A DNA stretch of 5,236 nucleotides from assembly GCA_903888395.1 (NCBI GenBank), contig CAISTO010000284.1, positions 1 to 5,236 on the forward strand, written 5' to 3'. Source of the stretch: an uncultured Bacteroidota bacterium (lineage in GTDB: Bacteria > Bacteroidota > Bacteroidia > UKL13-3). Of the stretch, positions 1 to 5,236 are shown one piece after another (position 1 is the first letter of the stretch; the number at the start of each line of letters is the position of its first letter). The notes below the pieces were generated by a model. The model saw nothing but the letters and a program-made list of their open reading frames with translations, did no database searches and was not told where the DNA came from. Both the position numbers and the translations under genes were made by a program.

Positions 1-486
1 ACTTAATATTGATTTGTCGAAAAAGCGTTTGCTGTGAGCAGCAATGGTATTGTTACTAAAGTTCTGAAAAGCTTGGTCGCCTTCCGATGACAAATGCTTA
101 AAGAATATACCATTGTTCCAAGTTTTATTTCTTAAACTGTTAATATAACCTTCGGCCAATGGCGTGATGTAATTTCCAAAACCAAATCGGAAATAGTTAT
201 TGCTTAATTTAGGCAATAATGCATTTCCCAAACTGAGGGGTTTTATGGTGTAAATAGTTGGAGTTGTAAAAGTATTTAAATCCGGAATTTTATAAGTAAA
301 CGTTGGCTTTACGCTTGTTGGCTGTTCCGGATTTGGGTTCACAGGAATTTTTATTGATTCCGATAAGGTAGGAACATATTTGATGTTAACCGTTAGGCCA
401 TCGTCTAATGAATCTTTCTGGGCAAATGTATTCATACAAATGCCATTTAAAACTATCAAGCTGATATATAATATTGTTTTTTTCAT
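1..486 (-). CDS. Outer-membrane beta-barrel (TonB-dependent-receptor-like) protein, N-terminal 162 residues, 3' end outside window
   Basis: Open from an ATG at 486-484 to the window edge without a stop, so the C-terminus is missing. Residues 1-23 form a signal peptide: a short MKK basic start, a hydrophobic core and a TFAQ end, so cleavage is likely around residues 22-23. Cys17 is not in a good lipobox (NGIC), so a lipoprotein is unlikely. Residues 45-80 are rich in Pro and Thr. From about residue 98 there are alternating aromatic and glycine patterns (YFRFGFGNYITPLAEGYINS, residues 98-117) and then FFKHLSSEGD (128-137). These resemble the first strands of barrel proteins that Bacteroidota genomes annotate as TonB-dependent receptors. 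I see no TonB box or plug domain in the visible part, so the receptor name may be misleading. The gene starts 39 bp after the TPR gene's stop, probably in the same operon. No Shine-Dalgarno sequence is visible; the leader is A/T-rich. The reading frame is certain; the family assignment is from remembered sequence patterns. Confidence 0.72.
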   Translation of the reverse strand, partial: MKKTILYISLIVLNGICMNTFAQKDSLDDGLTVNIKYVPTLSESIKIPVNPNPEQPTSVKPTFTYKIPDLNTFTTPTIYTIKPLSLGNALLPKLSNNYFRFGFGNYITPLAEGYINSLRNKTWNNGIFFKHLSSEGDQAFQNFSNNTIAAHSKRFFDKSILS

Positions 487-525
487 AAATTTATTGCTGT
501 TAAATAATCAAAAAATAATTTTGAA

Positions 526-3500
526 TTAGTCGCGGCTTTTAATCCTTTCGTCTACTTTTTTCTTTTGTTCTAATTTACCTTTTGATTCTTCCTCTTCTAT
601 TTGCTTTAACTTTTCTTGTGCTATTGTCTTCAAATCGTCTTTGCTGTATTCGTCTATGATGCTTTGCAATGTTGCTTTAGCTTGAAAATAATCTTTTTGA
701 GCTACATATACATCTGAAAGCAGTATAAATGCTTTGGCAACCCAAAATTCGTATTTGCTGAAGTTATCATTTAATTCAAAAATAGTTTTAGTACTTGCCT
801 TGTAATCTTTTCTTAAAAATTGAATCAAAGCTATGTTGTAATTTGCCTCCGCTCCTATTACTTTCTCTTTGTTTTCTTTCAATAAATAACTGAAATCGGC
901 CCAAGCACTATCGGGTTTATTGCGCAGCATATAAAACCTAGCAATGTTTATTTTGGCATCGCTCAAACCTTCTTTAGTAGCTATTCCAGAGTTTACATAC
1001 CTGAATGAAACTTGAGTCGCAGTGTCCATTTTTCCCATAATCATAGAGGCTCGCAACTGACCAAGTAATGAAAGTTGTAAATTATCTTTGTTACCAGCTA
1101 TGCGCTCCAATGCTGCATAATATTCAAATGCTTTTTCGTAGTTTTTTCTTAAAAAATAAATCACTGCAGTTTGTCTGGTACTGCGTTCGGTAAAGTCGCT
1201 TCTAATGGCATTGGCGGTATATTCATAACCAACCAAAGCATCATCGTATGCTTTTAACACGTTATCGCTTTCTGCTTTATAGTAATATGCTTTTGCGGTA
1301 AAATATCCACCCGCAAACCTATTTAAATAATTACCAAATCCTTTGCTTGCTTTTGTAAAATCATTGTTCGATGATGTAAAATCTTTCTTTGAATAATTAT
1401 CCAATCCAGACTTGTAATTATTAAATGCCGATTGGTAAGTTAATGAATCCTGCGATGAAGCCGATTCCACAAAATTTGGAATTGCTTTTATAAAATCAAA
1501 ATACACATCGCTTTCACCTTTGCTAACTAATATTTGCTTTAATACCACCAAACCTTGTCTGGCTTCATCGGTGTTTGCATATGTTGTAGCTAGTGTTTTC
1601 ATTGTATTTAAAGCATCTTCATCTTTACTCATGTTAAACAAAGTTAGTCCTTTGTTTAAGTATGCTTTTCTTATAAATGCACTTCTAGGATAGTTATTGA
1701 TAATGTTATCAAATCCTTTAATGGCTTCTGGTAAATTATTGTTTTTTAATTGTTCGTCAGCTCTTTCAAACAAAGCATCATCTATGAAAATAGATTTTGG
1801 GTAGCGATCAATTAAAGTACTTAATGCATTAATTTTTTCATTTGGCTTTTTTACAACGCCTAAAATCATTGCTTTTTGATACAACGCATAATCACTTCCA
1901 TTCAAATCTTTGTTGATTACTAAATTATAATAATCAATTGATTTTTCATAATTGCCTTGGGCAAAGTAACAATCTGCTGTTCTGGTAACTGCATCGGTAT
2001 AAACATCAGGATTAGACATTTTAGTGTCTAATTCAGCATATTTTTTAAAACCTTCAATGGCATTTTTATAATCTTCCGTTTTTAAATATGCATAGCCTAA
2101 ACTATAAAATGAAGTATTATAAAAACGAGTTGTTTTTAATTCTTCAATTTGTTGTGCTTTTTTAAATTGAATAGTTGCATTGGCAAAGCCACCGTCTTTA
2201 TAGGCTATTTCGGCTAGCCAAAAATGACTTAATGCACGCATTAGTTTATTGTAATTACCAGCAGCTAATACTTTGTCAAAAAATTCACTGGCAGTTTTAT
2301 AATCGTTTTGCAAATACAATTCCTCAGCTCTGTAATAATATATTTTTTGTAAAATGCTTAAATCCTTTTCGTCTTTATCATCTATACTTTCTAATATTCT
2401 AATGGCTTCTTTGTAATTTTTTGTTGTTAATAATAAATTACTAACTAAACTTTTTGCCTCACTGATATAAGCCGATTTTGGATACGTTTCAATAAACGAT
2501 GTTAAACTAGTTAAAGCGCTGCTATTGCTGCCCACTTCGTAGTTTAACTTAGCCATATTAAACAATGATTCTTCATTTAACTTTGCTATAAATCCTAAGC
2601 CAATACATTTGGTAAAAGCAGTTTTAGCATTAGGTTTTTTATCCATTGCCAAATAACTTTCAGCTAACTGAAAAAATGCATATTGACTCAATGTATCTTT
2701 CTCTTCTTGAATTTTCAGAAAATTATCAACGGCTTTTTCATATTGCTTGTTAACTTTATAAGAATAAGCCAATCTGTAAAAATCATTTCTGCTTGGAGCA
2801 GCAGGCGCTTCGTTCATGTATTTAACCAAATAAGGCAAAGCTTTTTCGTAATTACCCTGAATATAATACGACTGACCAAGCATTCCTGCTACATCTATCG
2901 CTACATCTTTGTTGGTAATGGTGTCACAATATTTGATTACTTGCGCATAATCTTTTTTAGAGAAATATATTTGAGCCACATACACGTTACTTAATGGGCC
3001 AAATGTTTTATGGTTTTTTACTCTACCAAAATGCTCCAAGGCTTCATCATAATTGGCTTGGCGGTAACTCACATAACCGTAATAATAATTTACAGCCTCG
3101 TAATATTTCGTTTTTTGATCTTTGATGTTTTTGAATGCTTTTTGCGACTCATCAAAGTTGTCAGTTTTAAAATTACAGAACCCTTTAATGAAATAATATT
3201 CCAATAATTGCGATTCACTTAAATAGCCCTCGTCAAAACCGGAAAGCCATTTTACAGCTTTTTTATAATCTTTATTTCTATAAAAATATTTTCCCAACTG
3301 AAACTTTGCTAACTCCCCTTTGTCGTATTGAGGATACATTTTTATAATTCCCTGAAACAATTTCAACGCATCGTTATTGGCCAATTCCATGGCGCAGGTA
3401 GCAGCATAATATTTTGCATTTACTACATAAACTTGATCTTTGCTTTTACCCGTAAACATTTCAAAATGTTTTTGCGCAGCAGCATATTTCTCTTTATCAA

Positions 3501-3651
3501 AAAGCTCTATCGCCCGTTGATAAATTCTTGTTTCATCTTCGTAAACTGCTGTTCGTTGAGCGGTTACTTTGTATTTACTAGTAAAAATAAATACCATAAA
3601 TACCACACAGTATTTCAAGTATTGGGTTAAAGCTAAATTGCTTTTTTGCAT
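526..3651 (-). CDS. Large exported tetratricopeptide-repeat (TPR) protein, 1041 residues
   Basis: The ATG at 3651-3649 starts a signal peptide (residues 1-32, hydrophobic core about 13-24, ending VTAQ), with no lipobox, so a soluble or envelope-attached periplasmic protein is expected. Nearly all the rest is TPR-like helix pairs of about 32-36 residues, for example 184-216, 252-283, 435-465, 511-544, 551-582 and 622-657. The typical pattern is a [G/A]x(2)[Y/F] first helix, a YxxA turn (NYEKA, DYKKA, DYKNA) and a second helix. I count about 17 before residue 700 and four or five after 785; 695-780 is more divergent. Several repeats end with YPxS followed by Ala (104-120, 389-400, 615-628, 652-664), as in BamD/CpoB-type envelope TPR proteins. 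The segment at 970-1001 (WVAKAFILLSDVY, then FQAKATLQSIIDEY) fits a conserved C-terminal block I associate with Bacteroidota proteins of this size. Residues 1006-1041 are a charged, probably coiled tail. No enzymatic domain is visible. It probably acts as a scaffold for the downstream barrel protein; function unknown. The lack of a lipobox argues against SprE/PorW of type IX secretion. Confidence 0.93.
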   Translation of the reverse strand: MQKSNLALTQYLKYCVVFMVFIFTSKYKVTAQRTAVYEDETRIYQRAIELFDKEKYAAAQKHFEMFTGKSKDQVYVVNAKYYAATCAMELANNDALKLFQGIIKMYPQYDKGELAKFQLGKYFYRNKDYKKAVKWLSGFDEGYLSESQLLEYYFIKGFCNFKTDNFDESQKAFKNIKDQKTKYYEAVNYYYGYVSYRQANYDEALEHFGRVKNHKTFGPLSNVYVAQIYFSKKDYAQVIKYCDTITNKDVAIDVAGMLGQSYYIQGNYEKALPYLVKYMNEAPAAPSRNDFYRLAYSYKVNKQYEKAVDNFLKIQEEKDTLSQYAFFQLAESYLAMDKKPNAKTAFTKCIGLGFIAKLNEESLFNMAKLNYEVGSNSSALTSLTSFIETYPKSAYISEAKSLVSNLLLTTKNYKEAIRILESIDDKDEKDLSILQKIYYYRAEELYLQNDYKTASEFFDKVLAAGNYNKLMRALSHFWLAEIAYKDGGFANATIQFKKAQQIEELKTTRFYNTSFYSLGYAYLKTEDYKNAIEGFKKYAELDTKMSNPDVYTDAVTRTADCYFAQGNYEKSIDYYNLVINKDLNGSDYALYQKAMILGVVKKPNEKINALSTLIDRYPKSIFIDDALFERADEQLKNNNLPEAIKGFDNIINNYPRSAFIRKAYLNKGLTLFNMSKDEDALNTMKTLATTYANTDEARQGLVVLKQILVSKGESDVYFDFIKAIPNFVESASSQDSLTYQSAFNNYKSGLDNYSKKDFTSSNNDFTKASKGFGNYLNRFAGGYFTAKAYYYKAESDNVLKAYDDALVGYEYTANAIRSDFTERSTRQTAVIYFLRKNYEKAFEYYAALERIAGNKDNLQLSLLGQLRASMIMGKMDTATQVSFRYVNSGIATKEGLSDAKINIARFYMLRNKPDSAWADFSYLLKENKEKVIGAEANYNIALIQFLRKDYKASTKTIFELNDNFSKYEFWVAKAFILLSDVYVAQKDYFQAKATLQSIIDEYSKDDLKTIAQEKLKQIEEEESKGKLEQKKKVDERIKSRD

Positions 3652-3687
3652 AAATTTTAGAGTATTAAATAATTTTCAATAAAAAGC

Positions 3688-3695
3688 CAAAAGTA
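3688..3695 (-). promoter_or_regulatory. Candidate Bacteroidota -7 element (TACTTTTG) for the TPR/barrel operon
   Basis: Read on the minus strand, 3695-3688 is TACTTTTG, a full match to the TAnnTTTG element used by the primary sigma factor of Bacteroidota. It ends 36 bp before the TPR start codon, which would give a leader of about 30 nt, A/T-rich and without a Shine-Dalgarno sequence, as is usual in this phylum. The nearest upstream TTG (3723-3721) is 25 bp away, longer than the usual -33 spacing, so the upstream half is weak. It is the only full match I found in the intergenic region. Confidence 0.45.
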
Positions 3696-3734
3696 ATTTG
3701 GATTTATGTAACAGTAATCACAATGATTTGGGCG

Positions 3735-3759
3735 TTGTATAGTTTGCTATGCAATTTTT
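3735..3759 (+). terminator. Weak hairpin followed by T5 on the plus strand (possible terminator)
   Basis: TTGTATAG (3735-3742) pairs with CTATGCAA (3747-3754) around a TTTG loop, with one G-U wobble when transcribed from the plus strand, and is followed directly by five T residues (3755-3759). The order is right only for plus-strand transcription, where no gene is seen in this window. On the minus strand the wobble becomes an A-C mismatch and the T run lies on the wrong side. The stem has few GC pairs, so it may be chance. Confidence 0.25.
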
Positions 3760-3761
3760 AG

Positions 3762-3796
3762 TTTTAAGTACAAAGTCCGAAGTTTTAAGTGCGAAG
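3762..3796. repeat. Degenerate heptanucleotide tandem repeat, five units of TNNNAAG
   Basis: Consecutive 7-bp units read TTTTAAG, TACAAAG, TCCGAAG, TTTTAAG and TGCGAAG on the plus strand, equivalent to CTTNNNA on the minus strand. A weaker unit (TTTTTAG, 3755-3761) may precede them. The first and fourth units are identical, so the same structure also appears as a 16-bp direct repeat (3760-3775 and 3781-3796, 14 of 16 identical) at a 21-bp period. Seven is not a multiple of three, so this is not a coding repeat. Confidence 0.6.
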
Positions 3797-3834
3797 AGCT
3801 GAATATAAAATTCATTTTTAATTGTCCAAGTTTG

Positions 3835-3935
3835 TGTTTCCTGACCAACCTTTATTTAAGTTGGCTAAAGCCAAAATATGTGCAACTAAATTATGATAGT
3901 TTTTTAAATTAATGATTCGAATTGGTGAGGAAACA
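3835..3935. repeat. 101-bp element bounded by 14-bp imperfect inverted repeats (MITE- or REP-like)
   Basis: The left arm at 3835-3848 (TGTTTCCTGACCAA) and the right arm at 3922-3935 (TTGGTGAGGAAACA) are reverse complements at 13 of 14 positions; the only mismatch is at 3843/3927. The element begins TG and ends CA. The 73 bp between the arms are A/T-rich and contain a second palindrome at 3861-3874. The left arm's CCAAC (3845-3849) could alternatively pair with GTTGG at 3860-3864. It has no coding capacity and I see no clear target-site duplication (TTTG on one side, TATA on the other). It could be a non-autonomous mobile element, a REP-type palindrome, or a transcribed stem downstream of the monooxygenase. 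The inverted repeat is directly visible; the interpretation is not settled. Confidence 0.6.
3861..3874. repeat. Small palindrome TTGGC-TAAA-GCCAA
   Basis: A perfect 5-bp stem (TTGGC/GCCAA) with a TAAA loop whose end bases could also pair. The core GGCTAAAGCC resembles short intergenic palindromes I remember from Bacteroidota genomes (for example a GGGCTAAAGCCC form), but that is recollection, not a search result. It sits inside the larger inverted-repeat element and is too short, and lacks the T run, to be called a terminator. Confidence 0.5.
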
Positions 3936-3978
3936 TATAAAAGAAATCAATTCTTCGTTATTTTATTACTTACAATTA

Positions 3979-5236
3979 TTATTTCTTTAAAATTCTTCCT
4001 CTTGGTCTATCTCCTTCGTCAAGTACCATATCGGAATGTAATAACTGGGCTGCTAATTCTGAGGCTTTTACTTTAACAGCGCTGCGTTCAATCATTTCTG
4101 ATTCAAACTCTTTTAAAACACTTTCTCTTATTCCAGCAGTTCTCCAGTTTGACAATGGCCTGCATCCATTTGAAATGCCACGAGCAAGCGCCAAAGCATC
4201 TAACAAAGCCTGGTTTGCGCCTTGTCCTTTAAACGGACTCATGGGGTGAGCTGCATCTCCTATTAAAGTAATGTTTCCGCATTTATTTAACATATCAGCA
4301 GTCAATAATTCTCGGTCGTATACAGGATATCCAGAAACCAGCGTTTCATCAGTTGCCGCTAAAATTTGTGGAATTGGAACATGCCATTGGGTTCTTAAAT
4401 AGGCTTCTTCCTTCAATGCTTTTGAACCTTTATTGCTTAATTCCTTGGCATCTTTTTCTGCCATTGGAAAGCTTAATTGCCACATCACAGTATCATTGGA
4501 ATAAGGCATAAAATATATTCGTTCATTGCCATTGGCAGTTTGAAATACGGTAGCCGAATCTAGCAAAGGATCTTCAAGTCCATTGAGTGCATCTAATTTA
4601 CAAATACCTAAAATTACAATACAACCAAGGTAACGCAATGGAGTGGCATCTTTTTCAAAAACCAAGTTTCGTACTGAACTTCTAACACCATCAGCCCCAA
4701 CCACTAAATCGGCCTTAGCTATTTTTTTTTCTCCGTTTACTTCAAATTCTATATCAACACCACCATTTTCAGTTTCCTTTAAATTCACCAATTGGTGACC
4801 CCATTGCACCGAATCATTTCCATCAAGTTGTTCAAGCAATGCTAAGCGCAATGATTGTCGAGCAATATGAATATTGGTTCGCTTTGGAGCAACTTTTTTA
4901 TTAGAATCTATGCTTTTTCTCATTCCCCACTCACCTATCACTTTACCATCGGTAGTATGAACCACATGTTTGGTAGAATTAACTCCTTCTTTTAATGAGA
5001 AAATACCCAAACCTTTAATGGCAATACTTGCTTGTTGCAAAGTAAGTCCATAACCTTGCTTACGAACATCAAAACTGGCATCGCGTTCATAAAGTGTAAA
5101 AGGAATTCCGCGGTGCAAACAAGCCACTGCTAAAGCCACACCACCAATTCCACCACCAATTATAGCTATGTTTGGAAAATTTTCTTTATCTGCTATTGGG
5201 AAGTTGGCAGCAGGAATTAATCCTGAGCCATTACAA
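3979..5236 (-). CDS. FAD-dependent monooxygenase (PHBH/TetX-like group A flavoprotein), 5' end outside window
   Basis: The frame is open from the window edge to a TAA at 3981-3979, giving 418 visible residues. A GTG at 5139 could be taken as a start but lies inside the Rossmann fold. Reading upstream recovers the FAD-binding GxGxxG (visible residues 27-32, GGGIGG; bases 5157-5140) followed by the ribose-binding acid Glu50 in LYERD. Other hallmarks are the family Arg in IARQSLRLALL (Arg126), the DG motif ADGVRSSVR (181-189) and the second FAD motif LIGDAAHPMSPFKGQGAN (324-341). Together these define single-component, NAD(P)H-dependent aromatic hydroxylase-type enzymes in the cytoplasm. The substrate cannot be told from sequence; similarity to TetX is at family level and does not show tetracycline inactivation. 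There is no in-frame ATG, GTG or TTG between 5140 and 5235, so the true start is upstream. At least 22 residues, beginning CNGSG, precede the fold. No C-terminal thioredoxin-like domain is present: the protein ends RGRILKK about 80 residues after the GD motif, as in the shorter members of the class. Confidence 0.93.
   Translation of the reverse strand, partial: CNGSGLIPAANFPIADKENFPNIAIIGGGIGGVALAVACLHRGIPFTLYERDASFDVRKQGYGLTLQQASIAIKGLGIFSLKEGVNSTKHVVHTTDGKVIGEWGMRKSIDSNKKVAPKRTNIHIARQSLRLALLEQLDGNDSVQWGHQLVNLKETENGGVDIEFEVNGEKKIAKADLVVGADGVRSSVRNLVFEKDATPLRYLGCIVILGICKLDALNGLEDPLLDSATVFQTANGNERIYFMPYSNDTVMWQLSFPMAEKDAKELSNKGSKALKEEAYLRTQWHVPIPQILAATDETLVSGYPVYDRELLTADMLNKCGNITLIGDAAHPMSPFKGQGANQALLDALALARGISNGCRPLSNWRTAGIRESVLKEFESEMIERSAVKVKASELAAQLLHSDMVLDEGDRPRGRILKK

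Larger units (their letters stand above)
3652..3978. other. Repeat-rich intergenic region between the monooxygenase and TPR genes
   Basis: This 327-bp stretch contains no credible gene on either strand. From the monooxygenase side it holds a short A/T-rich tail (3936-3978), a 101-bp inverted-repeat element (3835-3935), a stretch with no recognised structure (3797-3834), a heptanucleotide repeat (3762-3796), a small hairpin with a T run on the plus strand (3735-3759) and a candidate promoter for the TPR gene (3688-3695). No convincing GC-rich terminator for the monooxygenase is visible. Confidence 0.8.

Noticed and set aside
509..517. Near match to a -7 promoter element in the gap before the barrel gene
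   Set aside because: Read on the minus strand it is TATTTTTTG, with three rather than two bases between TA and TTTG; it sits in an A/T homopolymer stretch and the 39-bp gap suggests co-transcription.
2175..3630. Plus-strand open frames of 65-103 codons opposite the TPR gene (2175-2402, 2683-2994, 3010-3207, 3328-3630)
   Set aside because: They lie wholly antisense to a well-supported TPR gene, have hydrophobic Phe/Ile-rich translations as expected from the complement of Lys/Glu/Tyr-rich coding DNA, and show no domain.
526..3651. TPR protein as SprE/PorW of the type IX secretion system
   Set aside because: SprE/PorW proteins are lipoproteins; this one has an ordinary signal peptide with no lipobox cysteine, and no other secretion gene is in the window.
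3941..3955. Possible terminator of the monooxygenase gene (AAGAA/TTCTT stem)
   Set aside because: The stem is only five pairs, one of them G-C, and is followed by just two T residues before TATATG; too weak to call.
5137..5139. GTG as the start of the monooxygenase
   Set aside because: It falls directly after the GxGxxG motif and would remove the first strand and nucleotide-binding loop; the frame stays open upstream to the window edge.
3979..5236. Monooxygenase as a tetracycline-resistance TetX enzyme
   Set aside because: Only motifs shared by the whole FAD-hydroxylase class are visible; nothing in the sequence or neighbourhood points to tetracycline as substrate.

Overview
The window looks like chromosomal DNA of a Bacteroidota bacterium (the class or order cannot be fixed from this sequence). 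It is visibly AT-rich. Two exported proteins have signal peptides ending in an A-Q boundary typical of this phylum, and no Shine-Dalgarno sequence precedes either start codon that can be seen. There is also one match to the Bacteroidota -7 promoter element (TAnnTTTG). All three genes are on the minus strand, so transcription runs from high to low coordinates.

Layout in transcription order: (1) 5236-3979, a FAD-dependent monooxygenase of the PHBH/TetX-like flavoprotein class. Its 5' end lies outside the window and it carries an N-terminal extension ahead of the Rossmann fold. (2) 3978-3652, a 327-bp intergenic region containing a 101-bp element bounded by 14-bp near-perfect inverted repeats with a small internal palindrome, a degenerate heptanucleotide repeat, a hairpin followed by T5 on the plus strand, and a candidate promoter. 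(3) 3651-526, a 1041-residue exported tetratricopeptide-repeat (TPR) protein that fills most of the window. (4) 486-1, the first 162 residues of an exported protein resembling the outer-membrane beta-barrel proteins usually labelled TonB-dependent receptor in Bacteroidota, cut by the window edge.

The TPR gene and the barrel gene are 39 bp apart on the same strand and probably form one operon. A periplasmic TPR scaffold next to an outer-membrane barrel suggests a cell-envelope function, but the substrate or process is unknown. The monooxygenase is separated from them by the repeat-rich spacer and probably belongs to a different transcription unit.

No RNA genes, CRISPR arrays, complete insertion sequences or phage genes were seen. 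The least ordinary parts are the repeat-filled spacer, the N-terminal extension of the monooxygenase, and the uncharacterised TPR/barrel pair.
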